This document shows, piece by piece, positions 1-6,539 of a stretch of DNA of 44,650 nucleotides (position 1 is the first letter of the stretch; every line of letters starts with the position of its first letter). Under the pieces are notes generated by a model. It saw only the letters and a program-made list of their open reading frames with translations, did not search any database and was not told the DNA's origin. Origin of the DNA: an uncultured Eubacteriales bacterium (GTDB lineage Bacteria > Bacillota > Clostridia > Oscillospirales > Acutalibacteraceae); contig ONCR01000015.1 of NCBI GenBank assembly GCA_900316345.1, positions 1-44,650 on the forward strand. The letters are read 5' to 3'. Made by a program: the position numbers and the translations under genes.

Positions 1-245
1 TCAAGCGGGATACCGCTCAGCGCTTCAGCTGAAAAGTCGTCAATAATAGTAACATTAGCGGCGTCAAGCATATCGTTAAGCTTTTCAAGCTCGTCAACGT
101 CAAGGTCCATTTCAACAATAACGGTATCAATTTCCTGAGCGGAAAGATTACCCTGGGATTTACCTCTTTCAACAAGCTTTTTAAAGGCATTCAGTTTTTT
201 TTCTTCAAGAGTTAACTGATTGTTATTCTGCTCTTTCTTATCCAT
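1..245 (-). CDS. rpoD: RNA polymerase primary sigma factor, N-terminal part (cut by window edge)
   Basis: Only the first 81 or so codons are in the window. The ATG at 245 is preceded by an AGAGGAG ribosome binding site that overlaps the dnaG stop, 14 bases upstream. The translated start (MDKKEQNNNQ..., then LVERGKSQGNLSAQEIDTV) has the look of sigma-70 region 1.1, the acidic N-terminal domain of primary sigma factors that keeps free sigma off DNA. The DNA-binding regions 2 to 4 lie outside the window, so the assignment rests on this short piece plus position: dnaG followed directly by rpoD is the classic macromolecular-synthesis operon of Gram-positive bacteria. It is transcribed with dnaG and probably dgt. 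Confidence 0.85.
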   Translation of the reverse strand, partial: MDKKEQNNNQLTLEEKKLNAFKKLVERGKSQGNLSAQEIDTVIVEMDLDVDELEKLNDMLDAANVTIIDDFSAEALSGIPL

Positions 246-259
246 ACTTTAATCTCCTC

Positions 260-2020
260 TTATGTATTATTATTGCTTTTATTCAGTTTATTAATTTCAT
301 TAATAAAAACGTCATCATTACTTACGTCCGGACTGCCTGTTGATAAAGCAAGGTTATATTCCTCCTTAATCGCTTTAACGCAATCCTTAAATTCGCTTTC
401 GGGCTGAAGGCTTTTGGCAGACCTTGCAATAACACCGCTAAGCCTGCTGATTTCATTTTCGGTCATTTCCCCTGAATAATGAATTAAATCAGTAGGAACG
501 GAATCGTTAATCAGCTTTACGGTAATAGAATAAGCCTTTTTAATAAATCCTTCACTAAGCATATTTTCATCAAAATCAGACGTATACTTTATGCAGGAAG
601 GATATTTCATCAATAATCCGATAAGCCTGTCCTCAGCCTTAATTTTACGCGAGCTTGCTGATTTTTCAAAGTTTTCACGGTATTCCTGACGCATTCTTTG
701 CTGTAGCTCGTTTTGTTTTTGCTTTCTGCTGTTATAATATTTGGTTCTTTTTGAATACTGCGAAAGCTGCGCTTTAGCGCTTGATTTATCAACCTGAAGC
801 TCATCGCATAGCTTGGATAAATATAAATCCTGCTCAATAGGCTGAGCTGCTGCAAGAAGCTTTATAACCTCGTTTAAGAAATCGTTTTTGCCTTGAATTG
901 AGCTCAAATCGTAATTTGAACGAAGATTCAAAATAGCGTGTTCAATTTGGTTAGAAGAGGATTCAAGCATAGCCTTGAACCTTTCTTTACCGAGGTTTTT
1001 AATTATCTCGTCAGGGTCTTTACCGCCGCTTAATTCAGGAATTCTGATTTTAATATCAGTTTGATTAAACAGCCGTATAGCTTTTTCAAGCGCTTTTTTT
1101 CCTGCGTCGTCATTATCGTAACAAAGGATAACTTCGTCAGCATATCGGTTAATTAATCTGACCTGTTCGCTTGTTAAAGCGGTTCCGCAACCGGCAACGC
1201 AATTAGTAAAGCCGGCCTGGTGCATAGATATTACGTCCATATTACCCTCGCACAGGATTAATGATGAAGTTCCGCTTTCCTTTGCAATGTTTAAACCGAA
1301 AACCTCGTTAGTTTTTTTATAAACAAGGGTTTCGCTTGTATTGATATATTTTCTTCCTGTTTTTTCAAGCTCTCTTCCACTGAACGCAATAACGTTTCCG
1401 CGAATGTCAATTATTGGGAACATCGCCCGGTTTTTAAAGAAATCGTAATACGTGCCTTTTTTAGAACGGGCAATTACGCCTGAATCAAGCATATCGCCTA
1501 TTGAAAAGCCTTTAGATTTAAGGTGCTTTAAAAGCCTGTCCCATTCATCGGGAGCGTAACCGAGGCCGAACTTTGTTATAGTCTTTTGAGAAAGGCCGCG
1601 TGAGCGGAAATATTCAAGCCCTTTTACGCCCTCGGGGCTCATCATAAACGAATGGTAAAAGCGGGCGGTTTCGCGATTAATATTAAGAATAACTCTGCGC
1701 TTTTTACCGAGGGTATCGTCAACGCCGTCCTCAGGCATTTGCATTCCTGCTCTTTGGGCGAGAAGCTTAACTGCGTCAATATAATCAAGGTTTTCTATTC
1801 TTTTAACAAATCCGACCGCGTCGCCGCCGGCAGAACAGCCGAAGCAATAAAACGATTGTGTTTCGGGATAAACGGTAAACGAAGGAGTTTTTTCGTTATG
1901 AAACGGGCATAACCCTACGTAAGTTGCTCCCCTTCTTTTAAGAGTAACGTATGATGAGACAATGTCCTCAATATCTGTTTTCATTTTTAATTCCTGCAAA
2001 AAGCTGTCAGGTAAAGCCAT
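260..2020 (-). CDS. dnaG: DNA primase DnaG
   Basis: DnaG makes the short RNA primers for lagging-strand and restart synthesis and works with the replicative helicase. The 586-residue protein has the family's usual length and order. An N-terminal CHC2 zinc-binding domain shows C38, H41, C59 and C62 around the motif CPFHNEKTPSF. The catalytic core carries the TOPRIM signature, with an acidic residue in ILCEGNMDVI and the metal-binding pair in CYDNDDAGKKA. A divergent, charged C-terminal helicase-interaction region follows. The start is firm: AAGGAGGTGAGACA precedes the ATG. It lies 16 bases after dgt and 14 bases before rpoD, all in one direction, so the three are read as one operon. Confidence 0.97.
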   Translation of the reverse strand: MALPDSFLQELKMKTDIEDIVSSYVTLKRRGATYVGLCPFHNEKTPSFTVYPETQSFYCFGCSAGGDAVGFVKRIENLDYIDAVKLLAQRAGMQMPEDGVDDTLGKKRRVILNINRETARFYHSFMMSPEGVKGLEYFRSRGLSQKTITKFGLGYAPDEWDRLLKHLKSKGFSIGDMLDSGVIARSKKGTYYDFFKNRAMFPIIDIRGNVIAFSGRELEKTGRKYINTSETLVYKKTNEVFGLNIAKESGTSSLILCEGNMDVISMHQAGFTNCVAGCGTALTSEQVRLINRYADEVILCYDNDDAGKKALEKAIRLFNQTDIKIRIPELSGGKDPDEIIKNLGKERFKAMLESSSNQIEHAILNLRSNYDLSSIQGKNDFLNEVIKLLAAAQPIEQDLYLSKLCDELQVDKSSAKAQLSQYSKRTKYYNSRKQKQNELQQRMRQEYRENFEKSASSRKIKAEDRLIGLLMKYPSCIKYTSDFDENMLSEGFIKKAYSITVKLINDSVPTDLIHYSGEMTENEISRLSGVIARSAKSLQPESEFKDCVKAIKEEYNLALSTGSPDVSNDDVFINEINKLNKSNNNT

Positions 2021-2036
2021 TGTCTCACCTCCTTAA

Positions 2037-3032
2037 TTATTCAATCCAGAACATCGGAACGAAAAGCTGATTAAATATTTTTACCGAATAATTATCGCTC
2101 ATACCCGCAATGTAATCGCAAACGGCAATTTCAAGCGCCTCGTTTTCAGCAATCTTTTGATATTCGGCAGGCATTTTTTTGGGATTTTCAGTATAGTAGG
2201 AATAAAGCTTTTCAATCATTCCCGCCGCCTTAACCTCCTCGCTTTTACAAACGGGGTTTTTATAAACGGCTACAAACATAAAATCGTGTAGCTCATTAAA
2301 GAGCTGCCACATTTCATCGCTCATAAGTATTTTTTCGTTACTGTTGTTAATAACGTCAAGAACCATATTATTGATTCTTGCGCTTTTATTCATACCGAGC
2401 TTTATTCTTAAATCGAGCGGAATGTCCTCTTCACTCAATACGCCTGCTCTTTCCGCGTCGTCTATATCATGGTTAATGTAAGCAATTTTATCGGCAATTC
2501 TTATAATTTGCCCTTCAAGTGTATAAGCGTCTTTGCCTCTTGTATGGCAAAGGATTCCGTTTCTTACTTCGTCGGTAAGATTTAATCCTTCGCCGTATTT
2601 TTCAAGTTTGTCAACAACTCTTACACTTTGTTCAAAATGTTTAAATCCATACGGACTTAAAGAATCAAGAGCTCTTTCCCCTGCGTGGCCGAAGGGAGTA
2701 TGGCCTAAATCGTGGCCAAGCGCAATCGCTTCGGTTAAATCCTCATTAAGCTTAAGCGCTCTTGCGATAGTTCGTGCAATCTGGGAAACCTCAAGAGTAT
2801 GGGTAAGCCTTGTACGGTAATGGTCGCCCGAAGGTGCAAGAAAAACCTGAGTTTTATGCTTAAGCCGCCTGAAAGCCTGGCAGTGAATAATTCTGTCACG
2901 GTCACGCTGAAAGCAGGTTCTAAGCTCATCAGACTCTTCTTCGGTAAGCCTTCCCCTTGTTTCAGACGAAAGGCACGCCTTATCGCTGAGAATTAATCGC
3001 TCTGTATTTTCATATTCTTCCCTTATGCTCAA
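2037..3032 (-). CDS. dgt: Deoxyguanosinetriphosphate triphosphohydrolase-like HD protein
   Basis: Dgt-family enzymes hydrolyse dNTPs to the nucleoside and triphosphate and so influence nucleotide pools. The HD-superfamily metal site is clear: a histidine in RLTHTLEVSQIA, the HD pair in ALGHDLGHTPFGHAGERAL, and a later Asp in NHDIDDAERAG. The open frame extends to an ATG at 3065 that has no ribosome binding site and sits just after a TATAAT box. I therefore chose the TTG at 3032, which has AAAGGGGG seven bases upstream and gives the conserved family start SIREEYE. Length from TTG is 331 residues, normal for the short clostridial form. It heads the dgt-dnaG-rpoD operon. In vivo substrate is not certain, since many family members act on several dNTPs. 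Confidence 0.9.
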   Translation of the reverse strand: MSIREEYENTERLILSDKACLSSETRGRLTEEESDELRTCFQRDRDRIIHCQAFRRLKHKTQVFLAPSGDHYRTRLTHTLEVSQIARTIARALKLNEDLTEAIALGHDLGHTPFGHAGERALDSLSPYGFKHFEQSVRVVDKLEKYGEGLNLTDEVRNGILCHTRGKDAYTLEGQIIRIADKIAYINHDIDDAERAGVLSEEDIPLDLRIKLGMNKSARINNMVLDVINNSNEKILMSDEMWQLFNELHDFMFVAVYKNPVCKSEEVKAAGMIEKLYSYYTENPKKMPAEYQKIAENEALEIAVCDYIAGMSDNYSVKIFNQLFVPMFWIE

Positions 3033-3073
3033 GGCTTTGCCCCCTTTCGACAAAATCGGTTTCATAAATTATA
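3030..3073 (-). promoter_or_regulatory. dgt operon -10 box, ribosome binding site and TTG start
   Basis: Read on the minus strand, a TATAAT box lies at 3073-3068. Transcription would start near 3061, inside the upstream ATG codon, leaving that ATG unusable. An AAAGGGGG ribosome binding site then precedes the TTG at 3032. No convincing -35 hexamer is visible at the normal spacing, so the promoter is only moderately supported. Confidence 0.45.
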
Positions 3074-3108
3074 TACTCTTTAATCCTCAATTATCCTTTA
3101 AATTAATA

Positions 3109-3150
3109 TTGACTATTTTTTTAAATAATTATATTATAATTTTGAGGTGA
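3109..3150 (+). promoter_or_regulatory. Promoter of the metallophosphoesterase gene
   Basis: TTGACT at 3109-3114 and TATTAT at 3132-3137 are separated by exactly 17 bases in very AT-rich DNA, a good sigma-A promoter. The predicted transcript would begin about ten bases before the ATG, with the GAGGTG ribosome binding site (3144-3149) at its very 5' end. Confidence 0.6.
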
Positions 3151-3154
3151 AAAA

Positions 3155-3997
3155 ATGAAATACTTTATTATTATAGCGATTATTTTATTAATTGCAATAT
3201 TTTTATACCTTCAAAACAATATTATTGACGTTACGAGATACAAAATAAGCAGCCCATACATAGAAAACAGCTTAAGAATTGTTCAGCTCAGCGACCTTCA
3301 TTCAAAGCCGTTCAAAAAAGCGCTTGCAAAAACGAAGGAGTTAAAACCTGATTTAATTGTTATTACGGGCGATTATATAAATGACCGCTGTAAAAATAAA
3401 GCAAAAATGCTTGATTTTGCCAAAATGCTTTGCGAGCTTGCTCCCGTATATTATATCTGCGGAAATCATGAAAGACGGCTTGAAGACTTTGAGAAGCTTA
3501 TGAATGAGCTTAAGGAATGCGGATTTAACGTTCTTTTAAACGAGCTTGATGAAGTACAACTAAAAGGAAACACGGTAAACATTCTCGGGCTTGACGAAAA
3601 CCAAGCGGGCTTTGAAGATTATAAGGCGAGAAAAAACGGAACCTTTGTTTATAAGGATATGAGCTCATATTTCAATGAGCTTGAAAAGAAAGAAGGCTTT
3701 AAGCTTGTACTTTCTCATTATCCCGAAAATTTTGAGGGTGTCAGCGAAATGAACTACCGTCAGTATGATTTTGACCTACAGCTTTCGGGCCATGCTCACG
3801 GAGGACAATTCATTCTCCCTTTCATCGGCCCCGTATTTTCTCCCGGGCAAGGCGTACACCCGAAATACGCGCGCGGCTCCTTCGGGGAAAGGCCTATGCT
3901 GATAGTCAGTCGTGGGCTTGGGAACGCCGAATTCCCGTTCAGGCTTTTCAACCATCCTGAAATAAATTTGATAAGCGTAAAAAAGAAGCTGAAATAA
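3155..3997 (+). CDS. Membrane-anchored calcineurin-like metallophosphoesterase (YkuE/YaeI type)
   Basis: The 280-residue protein starts with one hydrophobic helix (about residues 3-19) and then a complete binuclear metallophosphoesterase site: D47 and H49 in LSDLHS, D73 in TGDYIND, N104 and H105 in CGNHE, H188 in LSHYPENF, and H213/H215 in SGHAHGGQ. The helix would anchor the catalytic domain outside the membrane. Relatives include B. subtilis YkuE, a wall-associated phosphoesterase, and enzymes acting on UDP-diacylglucosamine or phospholipids; the substrate cannot be read from the sequence. It has its own promoter, diverges from dgt, and ends in a terminator hairpin, so it is probably monocistronic. 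Confidence 0.85.
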   Translation: MKYFIIIAIILLIAIFLYLQNNIIDVTRYKISSPYIENSLRIVQLSDLHSKPFKKALAKTKELKPDLIVITGDYINDRCKNKAKMLDFAKMLCELAPVYYICGNHERRLEDFEKLMNELKECGFNVLLNELDEVQLKGNTVNILGLDENQAGFEDYKARKNGTFVYKDMSSYFNELEKKEGFKLVLSHYPENFEGVSEMNYRQYDFDLQLSGHAHGGQFILPFIGPVFSPGQGVHPKYARGSFGERPMLIVSRGLGNAEFPFRLFNHPEINLISVKKKLK

Positions 3998-4016
3998 TCA
4001 GCTTCTTTAATTTTTG
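3982..4016 (+). terminator. Rho-independent terminator overlapping the phosphoesterase stop codon
   Basis: A perfect 11-bp stem (AAAGAAGCTGA at 3982-3992 with its complement at 3998-4008) encloses a 5-base loop holding the stop codon, and is followed by AATTTTTG. The last codons of the gene form the left arm. Confidence 0.8.
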
Positions 4017-4059
4017 TTTAATTTTCGCCGATACAATCATAATCAAGGAGGCGATAACA

Positions 4060-5496
4060 ATGAATTATAAAAAATTTTTGACCATAGTCCTTATTGTTTT
4101 AGTTACTGCAGGCAGCTTAACCTGCTTTATTGCAAGCGGCAACAGCGACGCTTCGGCTGAGGAAAGCTCTTCGTCGGAATCAGCATCGGTTGATTATAAG
4201 GAACTTGACCTTGAAAATCTATTTACAAACAGAGATTTAACAGCAAGCTTCGATGAAGAATCAGCAGAAAACATAGTAATGAGCGAAAGCAATTCAAATG
4301 TAAATATAACAGAAGAAGGTATTTATATTATAAGCGGAAGCTGTAAAGACGGCAGTATTAACGTCAATGCCGATGACACGGCAAAGATACAGCTTGTTTT
4401 AAGTAACCTTACCCTCAATTCTTCCTCAACAGCTGCAATATACGTTGAAAACGCAGATAAGGTATTTATCACAACAACAAAAGGTACTACGAATATACTT
4501 ACAACAAGCGGCGAATTTGTAAGTGACGGAGAAACAAATATTGACGGCGTTATCTTCTCTAAAGACGATATTACTTTAAACGGAAGCGGAACGCTCAATA
4601 TTAATACTGATTACGGAAACGGCGTTGTTTCCAAAGATGATTTAAAAATCACTTCGGGAACATATAACATTGACGTAGCAAACAAGGGCGTTGAAGCTAA
4701 CGACAGCATAAGAATTACCGAAGCGGAACTTAATATAAACGCTGATAACGATACAATCCATTCGGACGGCTCGGTTGCAGTAAAAAGCGGAACTCTGAAC
4801 CTTGAAAGCGGTGACGACGGTATACACGCCGATTATAAAACCTTCATTCTCGGCGGAGAAATTAACATAACAAAAAGCTATGAGCTTATTGAAGGAACAA
4901 AGATTTACATCAACGGCGGTACGATTAACGGTATCGCAAGCGATGACGGAATTAACGCCTCAAGCGCAAAAGACAGCGACGATATGCAGGACGGTCGAAT
5001 GGGCAAAATGAGTATTGACGAGGTTGACGAGGACGCGCTTATTTCAATCAGCGGCGGAATAATTAACATAAACGTTGAGGGCGACGGTATTGACAGCAAC
5101 GGAAGCATTGAAATCAGCGGCGGCGAAGTCTACGTTCAAGGCCCGACAAACAACGGAAACGGCGCGCTTGATTATAACGGAACCGCAAAGATTACGGGCG
5201 GAACGCTTGTTGCCTTTGGTGCAAGCGGAATGGCCCAGAATATGAGCGAAGCAAGCCAGGGTTCAATTCTTATTACATTTACCGCAAGCTACACAGGTAA
5301 AACAAGCGTTACCGATTCAAGCGGAAATGAAATACTGAGCTTCAATTCAAACAAAAGCTTCAACAGCGTTGTAGTAAGCTCGCCGGAGCTTAAAAAGGGT
5401 GAAACCTACACAATTACAGTAGGTGAAGTATATCAGACGGTTACGCTTGACGATTATATTTACGGCGGCGGTAACAATATGATGAATATGAGATAA
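4060..5496 (+). CDS. Exported carbohydrate-binding-domain (DUF4353-like) beta-helix protein
   Basis: This 478-residue protein begins with a signal peptide (basic MNYKK, hydrophobic core to about residue 25), then a serine/glutamate-rich linker. The rest is a regular alternation of short beta segments and turns with recurring motifs such as DGIHAD, DGINAS, GDGIDSNG and SISGGI, i.e. a right-handed parallel beta-helix. This matches proteins annotated as carbohydrate-binding domain-containing (DUF4353), found in many gut Firmicutes; no enzyme activity is established. A cysteine near residue 22 does not fit a lipobox, so a lipoprotein is not supported, and there is no LPXTG anchor. A strong AAGGAGG site precedes the ATG. 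It follows the phosphoesterase terminator, so it is probably expressed separately. Confidence 0.75.
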   Translation: MNYKKFLTIVLIVLVTAGSLTCFIASGNSDASAEESSSSESASVDYKELDLENLFTNRDLTASFDEESAENIVMSESNSNVNITEEGIYIISGSCKDGSINVNADDTAKIQLVLSNLTLNSSSTAAIYVENADKVFITTTKGTTNILTTSGEFVSDGETNIDGVIFSKDDITLNGSGTLNINTDYGNGVVSKDDLKITSGTYNIDVANKGVEANDSIRITEAELNINADNDTIHSDGSVAVKSGTLNLESGDDGIHADYKTFILGGEINITKSYELIEGTKIYINGGTINGIASDDGINASSAKDSDDMQDGRMGKMSIDEVDEDALISISGGIININVEGDGIDSNGSIEISGGEVYVQGPTNNGNGALDYNGTAKITGGTLVAFGASGMAQNMSEASQGSILITFTASYTGKTSVTDSSGNEILSFNSNKSFNSVVVSSPELKKGETYTITVGEVYQTVTLDDYIYGGGNNMMNMR

Positions 5497-5499
5497 AAA

Positions 5500-5557
5500 A
5501 TAAAGGCAGTTAAGGGGCGTCCGTCATAAAGAATGTCAGCCCAAAAACTGCCTTTAT
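5500..5557. terminator. Bidirectional terminator with long structured loop between convergent genes
   Basis: A perfect 12-bp stem (ATAAAGGCAGTT at 5500-5511 with its complement at 5546-5557) lies between converging genes and has A/T-rich flanks on both sides. The 34-base loop can form a further GGGC/GCCC stem (5515-5518 with 5539-5542). The right arm overlaps the stop codon of the YigZ-family gene. Confidence 0.65.
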
Positions 5558-6171
5558 ATTTTATCAAATACGCATCCCGTAATTTCGGCGGAATATTTTC
5601 CGTTACTCAAATCAGTAAGCCTTTCATTTAAATATTCGCTTAAATTCTCTTTTAAAGAAAAAGTCAACCTAACGTTATCGGCAAATTCAGTGTTTATAAT
5701 GTTTGCGCCAAATTCTTCAAGAAGCTTGTTAAAGCGTTCGTAAAAGCTGTAATTAACCTCTGCTTTCATAACGCTGCATTGCGCCATCGTAATAATCTTA
5801 CCTGCCTCAAGGGCAATTTTAGAGGTATGCGAATATGCTCTTACAAGGCCGCCTGCGCCGAGAAGCGTTCCGCCGAAATAACGCGTAGCAACAACGCATA
5901 CGTCGCTAACGCCCTCCTTCAATATTACATCAAGAACCGGAACGCCGGCAGTGCCGCTGGGTTCGCCGTCATCGCTGTAACGCTGAATATTGTTTTCACG
6001 AAGAACATAGGCATAAACGTTATGAGTTGCGTCCCAATGTTTTGATTTAATTGTATTAATATATTCAACGGCCTCATCCTGCGTTTTAACGGGCTTAACG
6101 TAGCCTATAAAACGCGACTTTTTTTCTATGAAAAAATCGGAGGCCTCTTTTTCAACGGTTTTATATTCCAT
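5554..6171 (-). CDS. YigZ/IMPACT family protein
   Basis: The 205-residue protein has the full two-domain architecture of the YigZ family. The N-terminal IMPACT (UPF0029) domain spans about residues 18-125, with the signatures HNVYAYVL, SDDGEPSGTAGVP and RYFGGTLLGAGGLVRAY. A smaller C-terminal ferredoxin-fold domain (about 135-200) follows. The eukaryotic relative IMPACT regulates Gcn2; the bacterial role is not well defined, though nucleic-acid or ribosome binding has been suggested from structure. The gene has its own promoter and is probably monocistronic, sharing a bidirectional terminator with the convergent gene. Confidence 0.9.
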   Translation of the reverse strand: MEYKTVEKEASDFFIEKKSRFIGYVKPVKTQDEAVEYINTIKSKHWDATHNVYAYVLRENNIQRYSDDGEPSGTAGVPVLDVILKEGVSDVCVVATRYFGGTLLGAGGLVRAYSHTSKIALEAGKIITMAQCSVMKAEVNYSFYERFNKLLEEFGANIINTEFADNVRLTFSLKENLSEYLNERLTDLSNGKYSAEITGCVFDKI

Positions 6172-6186
6172 AAGCTCACCGTCAGT

Positions 6187-6215
6187 ATTATATCACAAAT
6201 AAAAAAACAAGGCAA
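6187..6215 (-). promoter_or_regulatory. Promoter of the YigZ-family gene
   Basis: On the minus strand TTGCCT (6215-6210), a 17-base spacer and an extended -10 element TGATATAAT (6195-6187) form a near-ideal sigma-A promoter. Its -35 hexamer is part of the right arm of the rpmE terminator. The transcript would begin only about nine bases before the ATG at 6171, at the GGTGAG ribosome binding site. Confidence 0.65.
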
Positions 6216-6225
6216 CAGCCTTGTC
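6200..6225 (-). terminator. rpmE terminator
   Basis: A 7-bp stem, ACAAGGC with GCCTTGT (6224-6218 and 6213-6207) and a 4-base loop, is followed on the minus strand by a run of seven T. It lies 13 bases after the rpmE stop codon. Confidence 0.8.
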
Positions 6226-6237
6226 TTTTTATTAATG

Positions 6238-6441
6238 TTATGATTTTTTTGCAAATCTCTTGTTGAATCTGTCAACACGTCCGCCTGTATCAACAAGCTT
6301 CTGTTTTCCGGTATAGAACGGATGGCACTTTGAACAGATATCAACCTTCATATCGCCCTTAGTACTTTTAGTTTCGTATGTTGCACCGCAAGCACATCTT
6401 ACAGTACAGGTATCATACTTAGGATGGATTCCGTCTTTCAT
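6238..6441 (-). CDS. rpmE: Ribosomal protein L31, zinc-binding type
   Basis: L31 is a small 50S protein at the central bridge to the 30S subunit. The sequence begins MKDGIHPKY, carries the cysteine pairs CTVRCACG and [10 protein letters not shown], and ends in the basic stretch [13 protein letters not shown], as in zinc-containing (C+) L31. The frame can be extended three codons to a GTG at 6450, but that codon overlaps the GAGGTG ribosome binding site. The ATG at 6441, eight bases downstream of it, gives the conserved start and a 67-residue product. It stands alone with its own promoter, a short leader with a hairpin, and a terminator. Confidence 0.95.
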   Translation of the reverse strand: MKDGIHPKYDTCTVRCACGATYETKSTKGDMKVDICSKCHPFYTGKQKLVDTGGRVDRFNKRFAKKS

Positions 6442-6459
6442 TACTTTCACCTCACTTAA

Positions 6460-6479
6460 AACCTGGTAACAGCCAAGTT
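6460..6479 (-). promoter_or_regulatory. Hairpin in the rpmE leader (possible ribosomal-protein leader)
   Basis: The roughly 50-base leader of rpmE can form a 7-bp stem (AACTTGG at 6479-6473 with CCAGGTT at 6466-6460, one G-U pair) with a 6-base loop, ending about 11 bases before the ribosome binding site. Autoregulatory L31 leaders are known in several phyla; whether this is one is untested. Confidence 0.3.
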
Positions 6480-6496
6480 CCTTTATAACGCAATGT

Positions 6497-6525
6497 ATTA
6501 TAACAAACGATTAACAAAAAAGCAA
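6497..6525 (-). promoter_or_regulatory. rpmE promoter
   Basis: TTGCTT (6525-6520), a 17-base spacer and the extended -10 box TGTTATAAT ending at 6497 on the minus strand form a strong sigma-A promoter. Transcription would begin near 6490, giving a leader of about 49 bases. Confidence 0.7.
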
Positions 6526-6539
6526 GAGTTTTTTAAAAT

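Noticed and set aside
4014..4043. Promoter TTGTTT-18-CATAAT before the gene at 4060
   Set aside because: Transcription would start inside the ribosome binding site, and the -35 overlaps the T run of the preceding terminator.
4060..4140. Lipoprotein signal in the beta-helix/carbohydrate-binding-domain protein
   Set aside because: The residue before the cysteine is Thr in SLTC, which does not fit a standard lipobox, so an ordinary signal peptide is preferred.
6503..6539. Terminator directly after addA
   Set aside because: Only an A/T-rich stretch with a weak A-run/T-run pairing is present; the same bases form the rpmE -35 region, so I do not call a terminator.
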